Notes: a model not told the origin generated them from the letters alone. A stretch of DNA of 64,000 nt from Oceanobacillus luteolus (GCF_023715655.1 NZ_JAMBON010000008.1:55881-119880); one strand, 5' to 3'; counted from the stretch's first letter, positions 39,195 to 49,932 are shown. Numbers and translations are program-made.

Positions 39195-40565
39195 TTGAGC
39201 CAAGTATTGAACGATCGTGTACCACCACATAATATTGAAGCGGAACAGTCGGTGATTGGAGCCATCTTTCTAGATCCGGAGTCTTTCTCCAGTGCTGCAG
39301 AAATATTAATGCCTGATGATTTCTACCGTGCGAGCCACCAGCGGATTTTTGCTGCGATGATGCATCTTTCAGATCGTGGTGAGCCAATTGATATTGTTAC
39401 CGTAACAACATATTTAAATGACCGTAAACAGCTCGAAGAAGCAGGTGGGGTAACTTATCTGACGCAGGTTGCTGAAAGTGTACCGACTGCTGCGAACATT
39501 GAGTACTACAGTCGAATTGTGGAAGAAAAAGCATTGCTAAGACGCTTGATTCGTGCCGCCACCGATATCGTAACCTCAGGATTCGAACGGGAAGACGAGG
39601 TTGAGGATGTTTTAAATGAAGCGGAGAAAACAATCCTAGAAGTTTCCAGCAGACAAAATAGTGATGGCTTTAAAAATATAAAAGATGTCTTGATTGATGT
39701 TTATGATAAAATTGAGCAACTTCATGAACATCAAGGCGATGTTACTGGAGTACCAACTGGTTTCAAGGAACTTGATCGGATTACGAGTGGCTTCCAGCGA
39801 AATGATTTAATCATCATCGCCGCCCGTCCTTCCGTTGGTAAGACGGCATTTGCTCTGAACGTTGCACAAAATGTTGCTGTAAAAACAGATGAAAATGTTG
39901 CCATCTTCAGTTTGGAGATGGGAGCCGACCAGCTTGTTCAACGTATGCTTTGTGCTGAGGGAAATATCGATGCTCAGCGATTGCGGAGCGGACAACTCCA
40001 AGCGGACGATTGGGGCAAGCTGACGATGGCTATGGGGTCTTTATCCAATGCAGGAATATTTATTGATGATACTCCAGGGATTCGTGTCAGCGAAATTCGT
40101 TCCAAATGCCGTCGTTTAAAACAAGAACATGGTCTCGGTATGATTATGATCGACTACCTGCAACTCATTCAAGGTAGTGCGGGATCAGGGGAAAACAGAC
40201 AACAGGAAGTATCAGAAATCTCCCGTTCCTTAAAAGGATTAGCGAGGGAATTGGAAGTGCCGTTAATAGCACTGTCCCAGCTGTCCCGTGGGGTGGAATC
40301 CCGTCAAGATAAGCGTCCGATGATGTCCGACTTGCGTGAGTCAGGAAGTATCGAGCAGGACGCCGATATTGTAGGATTCCTTTACCGTGATGATTATTAT
40401 GATAAAGAATCAGAAAAACAGAATATCATCGAAATCATTATATCCAAACAACGTAACGGTCCTACTGGAACCGTAGAGTTGGCCTTTGTTAAGGAGTATA
40501 ATAAATTCGTGGATCTCGAATATCGTTATTCAGATTCAGATATTCCACAAACAGTGCAAGCATAA
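39195..40565 (+). CDS. dnaB: Replicative DNA helicase DnaB (DnaC in B. subtilis)
   Basis: This 456-aa hexameric helicase unwinds DNA at forks. The start is TTG 39195 with GGGGGAGG upstream, giving MSQVLNDRVPPHNIEAEQSVIG as in the family. The N-terminal domain is residues 1-150. The RecA-like motor has Walker A ARPSVGKTAFALNVA, Walker B MIMIDYLQLIQG and the later SQLSRGVESRQDKRPMMSDLRESG and DADIVGFLYRDDYYD. It is normally followed by purA in B. subtilis; here a terminator and the wal operon follow. Confidence 0.97.
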   Translation: MSQVLNDRVPPHNIEAEQSVIGAIFLDPESFSSAAEILMPDDFYRASHQRIFAAMMHLSDRGEPIDIVTVTTYLNDRKQLEEAGGVTYLTQVAESVPTAANIEYYSRIVEEKALLRRLIRAATDIVTSGFEREDEVEDVLNEAEKTILEVSSRQNSDGFKNIKDVLIDVYDKIEQLHEHQGDVTGVPTGFKELDRITSGFQRNDLIIIAARPSVGKTAFALNVAQNVAVKTDENVAIFSLEMGADQLVQRMLCAEGNIDAQRLRSGQLQADDWGKLTMAMGSLSNAGIFIDDTPGIRVSEIRSKCRRLKQEHGLGMIMIDYLQLIQGSAGSGENRQQEVSEISRSLKGLARELEVPLIALSQLSRGVESRQDKRPMMSDLRESGSIEQDADIVGFLYRDDYYDKESEKQNIIEIIISKQRNGPTGTVELAFVKEYNKFVDLEYRYSDSDIPQTVQA

Positions 40566-40593
40566 GCACGAGCATTAGTCTCGTGCTTTTTTT
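40566..40593 (+). terminator. Terminator of dnaB
   Basis: GCACGAG (40566-40572) and CTCGTGC (40580-40586) form a 7-bp stem followed by seven T residues. Confidence 0.88.
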
Positions 40594-40796
40594 GATAGAG
40601 TTTTTATCGTGGGGAATAGGGGGCATAGAACAGTGCGAGATAAATTCCCATATTCTATCAAAGTTCCATAAATGGGATTAGGATCATATGTCCGACCTAC
40701 GACCTACACTGTTGAAAAACCTTTATAGCTACAGACATATTACCGAAAATACGTTAAAATAGAATAAAGTTCTACTTGAAAAGGATGTGCCAAAAA

Positions 40797-41498
40797 ATGA
40801 ACTATAAAATACTAGTTGTAGATGATGAACAACCTATTGCAGATATATTAAAATTCAACTTAGAAAAAGAAGGTTACCAAGTTGTAGTAGCAAATGATGG
40901 GGATGAGGCAATTAATTTGGCTGAACAGGAAGATCCCGATCTAATTCTATTAGATATTATGTTGCCGAATAAAGACGGTAATGAAGTGCTCCGGGAAATC
41001 AGAAAAACGAAGAATATGCCAATTATTATGCTTACCGCAAAGGATTCAGAAATAGATAAAGTGCTTGGTCTGGAACTTGGTGCGGATGACTATGTAACGA
41101 AACCATTCAGTAATCGTGAGCTGATTGCCCGCGTGAAAGCGAATCTTAGAAGACAACAAGTTCCTGAAGAAACGGAAAAGCCGACGAAAAATATCGTTAT
41201 CGGCAATCTTACTGTCTTTCCAGATGCGTATGTCGTCTCTCGTGACGGTGAACAAATTGAACTAACTCATCGGGAATTTGAGCTGTTGCATTATCTGGCC
41301 CGTCATATTGGACAGGTCATGACCCGTGAACATTTATTAGAAACCGTATGGGGTTATGATTACTTTGGAGATGTGAGAACCGTTGACGTTACCGTAAGAA
41401 GATTACGGGAAAAAATAGAGGAGAACCCAAGTAATCCAACATGGATTGTTACACGCCGTGGAGTTGGTTATTATTTACGTAATCCTGAGCAGGAGTAG
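40797..41498 (+). CDS. walR: Response regulator WalR (YycF)
   Basis: WalR is the essential OmpR-type regulator of cell-wall metabolism in low-GC Gram-positives. From ATG 40797 it has 233 aa and starts [20 protein letters not shown], as in orthologues; AAAAGGATG lies upstream. The receiver has DD, the phosphoacceptor Asp in LILLDIMLP (about residue 53), the Thr in MLTAKD and the Lys in DYVTKPF. The winged-helix domain ends [18 protein letters not shown]. It heads walRKHIJ, and walK starts 5 nt after its stop. Confidence 0.96.
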   Translation: MNYKILVVDDEQPIADILKFNLEKEGYQVVVANDGDEAINLAEQEDPDLILLDIMLPNKDGNEVLREIRKTKNMPIIMLTAKDSEIDKVLGLELGADDYVTKPFSNRELIARVKANLRRQQVPEETEKPTKNIVIGNLTVFPDAYVVSRDGEQIELTHREFELLHYLARHIGQVMTREHLLETVWGYDYFGDVRTVDVTVRRLREKIEENPSNPTWIVTRRGVGYYLRNPEQE

Positions 41499-41503
41499 TT
41501 GTG

Positions 41504-43330
41504 ATGCATAAAATCGGATTTTTTCGTTCGATTCAACTAAAGTTCATAATTATATATATTCTGTTGTTGCTTCTGGCCGTTCAATTGATTGGAACATTTT
41601 TTACAGGACAGCTGGAAAAGAATCTAAAGGAAAACTTTGACGATACGATCTCCAGTCGAATGGAGCTGCTGACCTACAATATTGAGCTTGTATACAACAA
41701 TGATCGCAGTGAAGGTGATGAAGGACAGACTCGCGAATCTGAAGTCGCTGAAATTGTAACTGATCTCAGTACGGATGATCTTACTAATGTCATAGTTGTA
41801 AACAGTCAAAGTAGGATTATTGGAACCAACAGCAACGCGGTGCAGATTGGCCAGCGGATGGCAAGAGATATTGTACAGCAGGTACTATCGTTTGGGATGT
41901 CAAAGGATGGTAAGTTTGTGAATCAAGATACGGACGAGCATGTCTATGTCCGTGTCGATCCTGTTATTAATAACAGTGGAGTGATAGTTGGTGCCATCTA
42001 TTTAGAATCATCCCTAGAGAGTCTGTATGATCAACTGGATGAGATCAATAAGATCTTTTTACAAGGTGCACTTCTTGCCATCACCATATCGGCTATTATT
42101 GGTGTACTTGTTGCCCGAACAATAACCAAGCCAATCCAGGAAATGACGAAGCAGGCACAAGTGATGGCGAAAGGTGACTTTACACAAAAAGTTAACGTAT
42201 ATGGAAAAGACGAAATCGGTCAACTCTCGGAAGCTTTCAACGACTTGAATAGTCGTCTGAAACATTCCTATGCAACGATTGAGGAAGAACGTTTTAAGCT
42301 GAGTTCCGTACTTTCCAATATGTCCGATGGCGTTATCGCAACCGACCAAGAAGGTTCAGTTACGCTGATGAATGAGGCGGCAGGAATTCTGCTCGGAGAA
42401 AATCCTGATGATATGATTGGCGATGATTTGATAGATGTCCTTCAGCTTGAGGAAAAACTGACCGATATATCTGAGCTTAGGGAAAACAGCTCGATGATTA
42501 TCGATTTCAGTGATGATAATCAGCCATTCCTTATCCGGGCAACATTTTCCACTGTAAAAGATGATGAAGATGTCATTACTGGTTTTATTACTGTTTTGAA
42601 TGACGTTACAGAAGATGAAAAGGTCGAACAAGAACGCAGGGATTTTGTATCCAATGTTTCTCATGAACTTCGGACGCCGTTAACAACGATGAAGAGCTAT
42701 CTGGAAGCATTGGCAGAGGGTGCCTGGGAAGATAAAGAAATCGCACCACGTTTCCTTGAAGTGACACAAAATGAAACAGAGCGGATGATACGCATGGTAA
42801 ACGACTTGCTGCAACTTTCGAAAATGGATTCGGATGAATATCCAATTCATAAAGAGGAAGTTGAATTCGTTGACTATTTCCATCATGTGATCGAACGTTT
42901 TGAAATGCATCTCCCAGAAACGACCACGATTAAACGGGAGTTGCCTAATAAGAAATATATGGTCTGGATTGATAAAGATAAGATGACTCAAGTACTTGAT
43001 AATATCATCTCGAATGCAATCAAATATTCTCCAGAGGGTGGAAGAATCATCACCAGGGTAGAAAACAAACGCCATTATCTTCTCATTACCGTTCAAGATG
43101 AAGGTATGGGAATTGCCTATGATAAACTGGAAAAGATATTTGAACGTTTTTACCGTGCTGACCGGGCGAGAACGAGAAAGCTTGGTGGTACAGGTCTAGG
43201 GCTTGCTATTACAAAAGAATTGGTCGAAGCTCACCATGGTCGAATTTGGGCAAAAAGTAGAGAAGGCCATGGGACGTCCATTTACTTTACACTCCCGCTT
43301 ATTAAAAGGAAGCGGAGGGATACGAAATGA
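41504..43330 (+). CDS. walK: Sensor histidine kinase WalK (YycG)
   Basis: WalK is the membrane sensor that phosphorylates WalR. From ATG 41504 it has 608 aa (MHKIGFFRSIQLKFIIIYIL); the GTG one codon earlier is also possible. Order: helix 1 (about 12-32), an extracellular PDC-like domain (33-183), helix 2 (184-204), HAMP (to about 256), PAS (about 260-370), HisKA with the phospho-His in SHELRTPLTTMKSYLEA, and HATPase with NAIKYSPEGG and GGTGLGLAITKELV. It overlaps walH by 4 nt. Confidence 0.96.
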   Translation: MHKIGFFRSIQLKFIIIYILLLLLAVQLIGTFFTGQLEKNLKENFDDTISSRMELLTYNIELVYNNDRSEGDEGQTRESEVAEIVTDLSTDDLTNVIVVNSQSRIIGTNSNAVQIGQRMARDIVQQVLSFGMSKDGKFVNQDTDEHVYVRVDPVINNSGVIVGAIYLESSLESLYDQLDEINKIFLQGALLAITISAIIGVLVARTITKPIQEMTKQAQVMAKGDFTQKVNVYGKDEIGQLSEAFNDLNSRLKHSYATIEEERFKLSSVLSNMSDGVIATDQEGSVTLMNEAAGILLGENPDDMIGDDLIDVLQLEEKLTDISELRENSSMIIDFSDDNQPFLIRATFSTVKDDEDVITGFITVLNDVTEDEKVEQERRDFVSNVSHELRTPLTTMKSYLEALAEGAWEDKEIAPRFLEVTQNETERMIRMVNDLLQLSKMDSDEYPIHKEEVEFVDYFHHVIERFEMHLPETTTIKRELPNKKYMVWIDKDKMTQVLDNIISNAIKYSPEGGRIITRVENKRHYLLITVQDEGMGIAYDKLEKIFERFYRADRARTRKLGGTGLGLAITKELVEAHHGRIWAKSREGHGTSIYFTLPLIKRKRRDTK

Positions 43331-44697
43331 AATTAGAGACCGTGAAATCGTTTATCCTCATTGTTTTGATCGGTATCAGTATTATCCTCTCCTACACGTT
43401 ATGGAGCTATCAGCCGAACTCCAATCAGACGATCGGTGGAGAGATCGCCGACAATGAAATGAATGCTGGAGGCCGTGATGATCTAAAGAAGCGGGAACTC
43501 ATTAAACCTAGCGATATCATTTTCCATATGGAACAGGACCATTATGGTTTTAGCGATGCAAGAGATCGAGATAGCTTGTTTGCAGAGATGCAGAACTGGA
43601 TCATATCTGATTTTGAAATGTACAGCGATGTATCAGTATCAATCGAGCGCTCTCCGCAGGCGATTGAATTAATCTTTCCAGAGGAAATTCCACTGGAAGT
43701 ATTGGATAGTATATTTACATTTAGTCTCAATGACGATGATATGGAGCCAAGTGGCTCCATGGAGCGGGTGATGATTAGTTTCATTGCTGACAGTAAATCA
43801 TTACAGTTGGAATTTATCTCGCCTGAAATGGATCAGTTAGCGGTAGCTTTAGTTAATGATGCAAAAACTTATGAATATATGGTGGAGAAAATCGCTGATT
43901 TACAAAAGAGCGAATTAACGGAGTACCTCGTGATTAACGAGGATATAAATCCGGTATATTTTCCAGCAGGTAAGATGGATTTGCAAAAATACTCGATAAC
44001 ACCAACTGAAATTAATCCTTCATTATTTGTCAATATCTTGTTTACCAATCCGTCTGTTGTAAGAGAAACAAGATCGCAGACAATTGGGCAAACATATTTC
44101 ACGGATAACCGGCAGATGAATGTCTATCAAGACGGAATGCGAATGGAGTATATAAGCCATGTTACGCCAACAACTGACGGATTTAACCGGATATCAGAAG
44201 AAGGATTGCTGGATCAAAGCATTGCAAATATTAATAGTCATAGTGGTTGGACACAGGCAGAACGATTGAATCAGGAATACCGTCTGGAAGAGATTGACTC
44301 GGATTCAAACAAGGTTTCCTTCCAAATGTACTATCATGGTTATCCGGTCTTTAATAATCTTGGCTTGGATACGATTGAACAGGTTTGGGGAGTAAATCAA
44401 AATAATTTACAGCTGATAGAATACAACCGTCCGCTCTTCAAATTCGATAATCAATTCTTTCCTAGGACAGTGGATGACTTTCAGTCTGGAGAATTCATCC
44501 TATCCTACCTGGAGTCAAACGAGGATATTTCCATGGAAGACATTCAAGATGTTACAATTGGGTATGAGTTGAAATATCAGCGAGATGATGAAGCGAGTGA
44601 ATACATTGAGATGGTTCCAGCTTGGTATAAAAAAGAAAATAATATATGGCAAAAGTTGTATATCACGGATGAAAAAATTCCAAGAGGAGGGAACTAA
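43327..44697 (+). CDS. walH: WalK accessory protein WalH (YycH)
   Basis: This 456-aa protein has one N-terminal membrane helix (about residues 7-25, FILIVLIGISIILSYTLW) and a large extracellular domain. In B. subtilis WalH and WalI hold WalK inactive through their membrane helices. The assignment rests on the YycH-like domain and on its exact place between walK and walI; walK overlaps it by 4 nt and walI starts 2 nt after it. Confidence 0.93.
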   Translation: MKLETVKSFILIVLIGISIILSYTLWSYQPNSNQTIGGEIADNEMNAGGRDDLKKRELIKPSDIIFHMEQDHYGFSDARDRDSLFAEMQNWIISDFEMYSDVSVSIERSPQAIELIFPEEIPLEVLDSIFTFSLNDDDMEPSGSMERVMISFIADSKSLQLEFISPEMDQLAVALVNDAKTYEYMVEKIADLQKSELTEYLVINEDINPVYFPAGKMDLQKYSITPTEINPSLFVNILFTNPSVVRETRSQTIGQTYFTDNRQMNVYQDGMRMEYISHVTPTTDGFNRISEEGLLDQSIANINSHSGWTQAERLNQEYRLEEIDSDSNKVSFQMYYHGYPVFNNLGLDTIEQVWGVNQNNLQLIEYNRPLFKFDNQFFPRTVDDFQSGEFILSYLESNEDISMEDIQDVTIGYELKYQRDDEASEYIEMVPAWYKKENNIWQKLYITDEKIPRGGN

Positions 44698-44699
44698 GG

Positions 44700-45620
44700 A
44701 TGCAATGGGGACATATTAAAACGTTATTTATCCTTAGCTTCCTGATCTTAAATATATACTTAATCTCTGCTTTTATTGATCGCCAGCAAGATGTAGGTTA
44801 CCTTGATAACCAAGAATTGCCGATCGAGGACCAGCTTGCTTCTGAAAATATAACCTATGAAAACATCGATGAAAATGTGAGTCAACTACCATATATCTCG
44901 GTCATTCAACATGAATTGTCTGAAGATGAATTGGAAGAACTCGAAAATGTTGAGGGTCAGACAACGGAAGTTTTTAATAATAATCTGGTCGTATCTGAAC
45001 TTGAAACAGCAGTTCAAATATCACCGGATATGACTCCGGAAGCACTTGAAGCTGCAGTTCAACCTCTCGTCCTTTACGGTGAAGATTATTCTTTTTGGGA
45101 ATGGAATGAAGAATTGAATGTATTGGTCTTCTTCCAAGAAAAAGAAGGCCGTACGATTTACTATAATGAAAATGGATTATTGCTCGTATTCTTAAATAAA
45201 GATAATGAGATGACGCATTATGCCCAAACCATTTTAGGTGAGTCGGAGGTACAAGGTGATCTCGTCCAACTCAATCAACCTCCTCAAGTTATCGGCCAAC
45301 TTTTTAATGCCAACTACTTCAATCGTGGTGATGAAGTGACCGATGCTAAGGTCGGCTATTACTCCCGCATAGCAGCGGATGGTGTTCAAGTGTTTGCCCC
45401 GACATGGAAAATAGAGGTTAATGAAGAGCGAAATCATTTTGTCAATGCGATTGAAGGAATCATTTACGACAATGATCCAGAAGAGATGTTGTTGAATTTT
45501 ATTAGTGAGCACTTGTTGTTGCGGATAAACGCATTAGAGGAAGATAACGGGCTTAGAGAAACATTGTTGCCAATTTTGGAGAGAAGACTAGAGTTAGAAA
45601 ATCGGAGTGAAACGGAATGA
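44700..45620 (+). CDS. walI: WalK accessory protein WalI (YycI)
   Basis: This 306-aa protein has a single N-terminal membrane helix ([21 protein letters not shown]) and an extracellular YycI domain with the pattern [21 protein letters not shown]. It partners WalH in restraining WalK. The start ATG follows CAAGAGGAGG; the stop overlaps walJ by 4 nt. Confidence 0.93.
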   Translation: MQWGHIKTLFILSFLILNIYLISAFIDRQQDVGYLDNQELPIEDQLASENITYENIDENVSQLPYISVIQHELSEDELEELENVEGQTTEVFNNNLVVSELETAVQISPDMTPEALEAAVQPLVLYGEDYSFWEWNEELNVLVFFQEKEGRTIYYNENGLLLVFLNKDNEMTHYAQTILGESEVQGDLVQLNQPPQVIGQLFNANYFNRGDEVTDAKVGYYSRIAADGVQVFAPTWKIEVNEERNHFVNAIEGIIYDNDPEEMLLNFISEHLLLRINALEEDNGLRETLLPILERRLELENRSETE

Positions 45621-46402
45621 GTTTACGTTTTAGTGTACTCGCATCAGGGAGTACAGGAAATGCTTTTTATATAGAGTCGAATAAAGAAAAAATATTGGTG
45701 GATGCAGGGCTCAGTGGAAAGCAGATTGATCTTCTATTTGAAAAGGCCAATCTGGACCCACGACAGCTTTCTCGTATTTTAGTGACCCATGAGCATAGTG
45801 ATCATATTAAAGGATTGGGTATCATTGCGAGAAAGTATAATTTGCCTATTTACGCGAACGAAAAGACATGGAAAGCGATGGAGAAATCATTAGGTAAACT
45901 TACCACGGACCAGAAATTTATTTTCAACTTGGAAGAAGTGAAAACGTTTGGCGATATGGATGTACAGTCTTTTGGAGTCTCCCATGATGCAGCTGAGCCC
46001 CAGTTTTACACTTTTTACAGCGGTGGAAAAAAAGTTGCCCTCGTCACGGATTTAGGTTATGTGTCCGAGCGGATTAAGAAAACTGTCGAAGATGCGGATG
46101 CGTATATTTTTGAGGCTAATCATGATGTTAATATGCTACGGATGGGAAGGTATCCGTGGAGCGTGAAACAGCGGATATTAGGTGATTCCGGCCACGTGTC
46201 CAATGAAGATTCTGGCCTTGCCCTTGCTGATGTCATCAACAATAATACGAAGCGTGTCTATCTCGCGCACTTGAGTCTTGATAATAATATGAAAGATCTC
46301 GCCCGTATGTCGGTTTCTCGTATCCTGGAAGAACGCGGAATCAACTTGGAAATTTGTGACACCGATCCGAAAGAACCTACACCGCTTTATGAAGTCGTAT
46401 AG
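45617..46402 (+). CDS. walJ: Metallo-beta-lactamase fold exonuclease WalJ (YycJ)
   Basis: This 261-aa cytoplasmic metallohydrolase has the metal motif [11 protein letters not shown], the further ligands in DLGYV and SHDAAEP, and the C-terminal [11 protein letters not shown]. Orthologues act as 5' exonucleases and link the Wal system to DNA replication/repair. It starts inside walI. Downstream (46440-46462) a GACGGAG/CTCCGTC stem without T-run is seen. Confidence 0.94.
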   Translation: MSLRFSVLASGSTGNAFYIESNKEKILVDAGLSGKQIDLLFEKANLDPRQLSRILVTHEHSDHIKGLGIIARKYNLPIYANEKTWKAMEKSLGKLTTDQKFIFNLEEVKTFGDMDVQSFGVSHDAAEPQFYTFYSGGKKVALVTDLGYVSERIKKTVEDADAYIFEANHDVNMLRMGRYPWSVKQRILGDSGHVSNEDSGLALADVINNNTKRVYLAHLSLDNNMKDLARMSVSRILEERGINLEICDTDPKEPTPLYEVV

Positions 46403-46614
46403 AAAAGAGTAGTATATTTTTTTCAAATTACAGGGTGGACGACGGAGTGTCCAAGCTCCGTCTCTAACCTGGAAATAACCCATCCCCCTCATTTAACACC
46501 TCACATAGAATTGCTATCGAGTTCACCTCTGTTCTGCTTTTCCATTTTTAGTTTATGTTGCTTTTATTTTTGGTAATACTATTTAATAAGAGCAGAAATC
46601 TAGGAGGCAATGTC

Positions 46615-47814
46615 ATGGGCTATTACAGACGAAGAACACACAGAAGGTTTTATTGGCTTACCCCCCTGCTTTTAGGTGTGATTATTGGTATTTTAATTGT
46701 CTCCCTTGTCATCCCTGAACTGATGAAGGCAGGACTTATCCCTCAGGCGACTAGTGAAACCCCAAGGCAACAGCAAGAAACGAGCCAACTTCAAGACAGA
46801 AATATAACGAATACTTCTGTCAGTGTAGATGTTTCCACACAAGTTACCGAGGTGGTAGAGACAGTTACCCCGACCGTTGTTGGAGTAACAAATATTCAAC
46901 GGCAAAACGACTATTGGCGTGAGCAGGGTTCTATTGAAGCTGGAACTGGTTCAGGAGTGATCTATAAAATTACAGATGGAACGGCCTATATCGTTACAAA
47001 CCACCATGTTATTGAAGGCGCTGATCAAGTGGAAGTCGTTCTTTACGATGATACCCATGTCGAAGCAGAAGTAATCGGCAGTGATTTATTTTCCGATTTA
47101 GCTGTACTTCGTATGTCTGATGATTCCGTTGATCAGGCAATAGAGATTGGAATATCTCAAAATGTAAAAGTAGGTGAGCCGGCAATAGCTATCGGAAATC
47201 CTCTTGGTCTTATGTTTTCCAGTTCAGTTACACAAGGTGTCATCAGTGGTACAGAACGGACCATTCCCCAGGATTTTGATATGGATGGCAGACCTGACTG
47301 GCAAGCAGAAGTCATTCAGACCGATGCTGCCATAAATCCCGGAAATAGTGGCGGAGCACTTATCAACATTTATGGTCAACTGATAGGCATCAATTCCATG
47401 AAGATTAATGAAGCTGCAGTAGAAGGTCTTGGTTTTGCGATTCCAATCGATTATGCGATTCCGATCATGGAGGAGCTAGAAACAAAAGGAAATGTAGAGC
47501 GACCATTCCTAGGAGTGGAAGTATATTCTCTGGATGAAATTCCACATAGGGAATGGGAAAAAACATTATCTTTACCGAATGACGTAACAGGTGGTGTTTA
47601 CATTTGGAGTGTGCAGCCAATGTCCCCTGCAGATCAAAGTGGATTACAGCGCTTGGATGTCATCATTGAATTGGATGGCGAACCGATTGGCAATATTATA
47701 GACTTAAGAAAAGTTCTATTTCATGAAAAGGAAATTGGCGATCAGCTAGAGATAACGTACTATCGTAATGGTGAAATCCAACAAACGGAAGTAACCCTTA
47801 CCGCTCAAGAATAG
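46615..47814 (+). CDS. HtrA/DegP-like serine protease (YycK/HtrC type)
   Basis: This membrane-anchored protease degrades misfolded exported proteins. From ATG 46615 (TAGGAGG upstream) it has 399 aa. A basic start (MGYYRRRTHRRFYW) precedes one membrane helix (about 15-35). The trypsin-like domain has the catalytic His in TNHHVIEG, Asp in SDLFSDLAVLR and Ser in NPGNSGGALIN. A PDZ domain (about residues 300-395, GGVYIWSVQPMSPADQSGLQ) follows. It sits after walJ as in B. subtilis, in its own unit. Confidence 0.93.
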   Translation: MGYYRRRTHRRFYWLTPLLLGVIIGILIVSLVIPELMKAGLIPQATSETPRQQQETSQLQDRNITNTSVSVDVSTQVTEVVETVTPTVVGVTNIQRQNDYWREQGSIEAGTGSGVIYKITDGTAYIVTNHHVIEGADQVEVVLYDDTHVEAEVIGSDLFSDLAVLRMSDDSVDQAIEIGISQNVKVGEPAIAIGNPLGLMFSSSVTQGVISGTERTIPQDFDMDGRPDWQAEVIQTDAAINPGNSGGALINIYGQLIGINSMKINEAAVEGLGFAIPIDYAIPIMEELETKGNVERPFLGVEVYSLDEIPHREWEKTLSLPNDVTGGVYIWSVQPMSPADQSGLQRLDVIIELDGEPIGNIIDLRKVLFHEKEIGDQLEITYYRNGEIQQTEVTLTAQE

Positions 47815-47822
47815 GGTATAAC

Positions 47823-47854
47823 ATGCCATCTCCCGCTTTACTGGAAGATGGCAT
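47823..47854 (+). terminator. Hairpin after the HtrA-like gene
   Basis: ATGCCATCT (47823-47831) and AGATGGCAT (47846-47854) form a 9-bp stem. The U-run is poor (ATTACATTAT), so termination may be incomplete. Confidence 0.6.
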
Positions 47855-47860
47855 ATTACA

Positions 47861-48128
47861 TTATCCACAAAAAATTAAAGTTATTCACATTCCGTGGATA
47901 AATAATTTATTAAAATCAATATATAGTATTGTGAATTAGTTGGAGCACAAAATAAATACGAACATTTGTGCATATGTGGATAACTTTGGGGATAATCACA
48001 GAGTTTCCACTATATTTTTCCGCTTATCCACGATTTATCCACTATAATCTCCTTTAAATCGTGAATAACTTCTAATTTATCCTCTACATTCTATAACAAG
48101 TCGTTGAAGCGACTTTCACTTATACACA
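47861..48128 (+). other. DnaA-box cluster between htrA-like gene and ABC exporter
   Basis: Within 268 bp I count about ten 9-mers close to TTATCCACA: TTATCCACA 47861 (perfect), TTATTCACA 47881, CGTGGATAA 47893, TGTGAATTA 47930, TGTGGATAA 47975 (perfect, minus), GTTTCCACT 48003, TTATCCACG 48024, TTATCCACT 48035, CGTGAATAA 48060 and TTATACACA 48120. This density equals that at oriC, but the site lies 29 kb away and no initiator gene is present. The 400-bp interval holds no gene. Confidence 0.85.
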
Positions 48129-48214
48129 GTTCGGAATTTATATCTTGAAACTCCCATCAACTAAGCCTATACTTTTTACGGAGACAAAAAAATAGGAAAA
48201 GGAAGTGCATTACG

Positions 48215-49930
48215 TTGATTCGTCGCTTTTTTTCATATTATAAGCCACATAAACGGCTATTTATTGTGGACTTTACTGCCGCAATCATTGTGGCTATTTT
48301 AGAACTTGCTTTTCCATTGGCCGTACAATGGTTTATTGATGATTTACTTATGGGGGATGACTGGGGAATTATTCTTACAGTAGGTATCCTGCTTTTAACG
48401 GTGTATATTATCAGCACCCTCCTTCAGTATGTAGTTACTTATTTCGGCCATAAGCTTGGTGTAAATATAGAGACAGACATGCGTAATGAATTGTTCCACC
48501 ACGTACAGAAGCAGTCTTTCCGCTTTTTCGATAATACGAAAACAGGACATATGATGAGCAGAATCACTACAGATTTATTTGACCTTGGTGAACTCGCCCA
48601 CCATGGTCCAGAGGATTTCTTCATTGCAATCATGACTTTCTTTGGTGCCTTCTTCATTATGTTCATGATCAATCCACTGTTGGCATTGGTAGTATTAATC
48701 GCAATTCCTGTACTCATTTTCCTGATTTCTTACGGAAATATGCGTATGAATCGTTCGTGGAAGAGAATGTACGAAGATATTGCAGACGTGAATGCGAGGG
48801 TGGAGGATGCCGTATCGGGAGTACGTGTTGTCCAAGCTTTTACGAATGAGAAGTTTGAAATGGAGCGTTTCATTGAGAATAATAAAAAGTTCCGCCTGGC
48901 GAAATTGGGTGCATACAAAGTAATGGCTACGGTACATTCCAATATTTATTTACTCATGCGCTTAATGACTTTATTCGTACTCGTGTTCGGTGCTTGGCTT
49001 ACCTTCCATAATCGTTTGTCATATGGTGAACTAGTGAGTTTTATCCTCTTAATGAACGTGCTCACAAGTCCAATCAATAAGATTACTGCCCTGCTTGAAA
49101 TGTATCCAAAAGGAATGGCCGGATTCAAACGATTTACGGAGATGCTGGATGTCGATCCGGATGTGAAGGATAGGCCAGATGCGATACATGTGAACACCCT
49201 CGAAGGGAATATTGAATTTAAAAATGTCACCTTTGGTTATGAAGAAAATAAAGCTCCAGTTTTAAATAATATTAGTTTTAACATTCACTCTGGAGAAACG
49301 GTGGCCTTTGTTGGACCTTCTGGTGCTGGGAAGACAACGATTTCTTCATTGATTCCAAGATTTTATGATGTGAATGACGGTAGTATCTTTATTGACGGGC
49401 TTGATATCCGTGATATGACGAAAGAATCGTTAAGAAAAAATATCGGTGTCGTCCAGCAAGACGTCTTCCTTTTCACTGGAACGTTAAAAGAAAATATTGC
49501 TTATGGAAAATTGGATGCAACAGATGAGGAGATATATGAAGCTGCTCGACGTGCTCATATGGAAGAGTTCATCAACGAACTCCCAGATGGATATGAGACA
49601 CAAATCGGAGAACGAGGATTGAAGCTGTCTGGTGGACAGAAACAGCGGATTGCAATTGCCCGGATGTTCTTAAAGAATCCTCCTATTCTCATTCTGGACG
49701 AGGCTACATCAGCGCTTGATACGGAAACAGAGCGGATTATACAAGAATCCCTTGACGAGTTGGCGAAGAACCGTACGACTCTTGTGATTGCCCATCGCCT
49801 TGCAACTATAAAAAATGCAGATCGTATTATGGTTGTGACAAAGAAAGGTATCGAGGAGCAAGGTACCCATCAAGAATTAATTGCCCAAAATGGGATTTTC
49901 GCAAGGCTTCATAATATCCAAATGAGTTAA
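48215..49930 (+). CDS. ABC exporter half-transporter (YwjA-like)
   Basis: This 571-aa protein fuses a six-helix type I exporter domain (residues 1-310) to a nucleotide-binding domain. The latter has Walker A VGPSGAGKTT, Q-loop VVQQDVFLF, signature KLSGGQKQRIAIARM, Walker B ILILDEATSALD and switch His in IAHRLATI. The segment LGELAHHGPEDFFIAIMT is characteristic of the YwjA type, as I recall it. It probably works as a homodimer; no partner gene is near. The start is TTG with AAAGGAAG upstream. The substrate is unknown. Confidence 0.9.
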   Translation: MIRRFFSYYKPHKRLFIVDFTAAIIVAILELAFPLAVQWFIDDLLMGDDWGIILTVGILLLTVYIISTLLQYVVTYFGHKLGVNIETDMRNELFHHVQKQSFRFFDNTKTGHMMSRITTDLFDLGELAHHGPEDFFIAIMTFFGAFFIMFMINPLLALVVLIAIPVLIFLISYGNMRMNRSWKRMYEDIADVNARVEDAVSGVRVVQAFTNEKFEMERFIENNKKFRLAKLGAYKVMATVHSNIYLLMRLMTLFVLVFGAWLTFHNRLSYGELVSFILLMNVLTSPINKITALLEMYPKGMAGFKRFTEMLDVDPDVKDRPDAIHVNTLEGNIEFKNVTFGYEENKAPVLNNISFNIHSGETVAFVGPSGAGKTTISSLIPRFYDVNDGSIFIDGLDIRDMTKESLRKNIGVVQQDVFLFTGTLKENIAYGKLDATDEEIYEAARRAHMEEFINELPDGYETQIGERGLKLSGGQKQRIAIARMFLKNPPILILDEATSALDTETERIIQESLDELAKNRTTLVIAHRLATIKNADRIMVVTKKGIEEQGTHQELIAQNGIFARLHNIQMS

Positions 49931-49932
49931 TA

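Noticed and set aside
40715..40745. TTGAAA...CATATT as a walR promoter
   Set aside because: The -10 match is poor and the spacer is 18 bp; other AT-rich hexamers nearby fit equally well.
46440..46462. GACGGAG/CTCCGTC stem after walJ as a terminator
   Set aside because: No T-run follows on either strand; it was mentioned only in the walJ entry.
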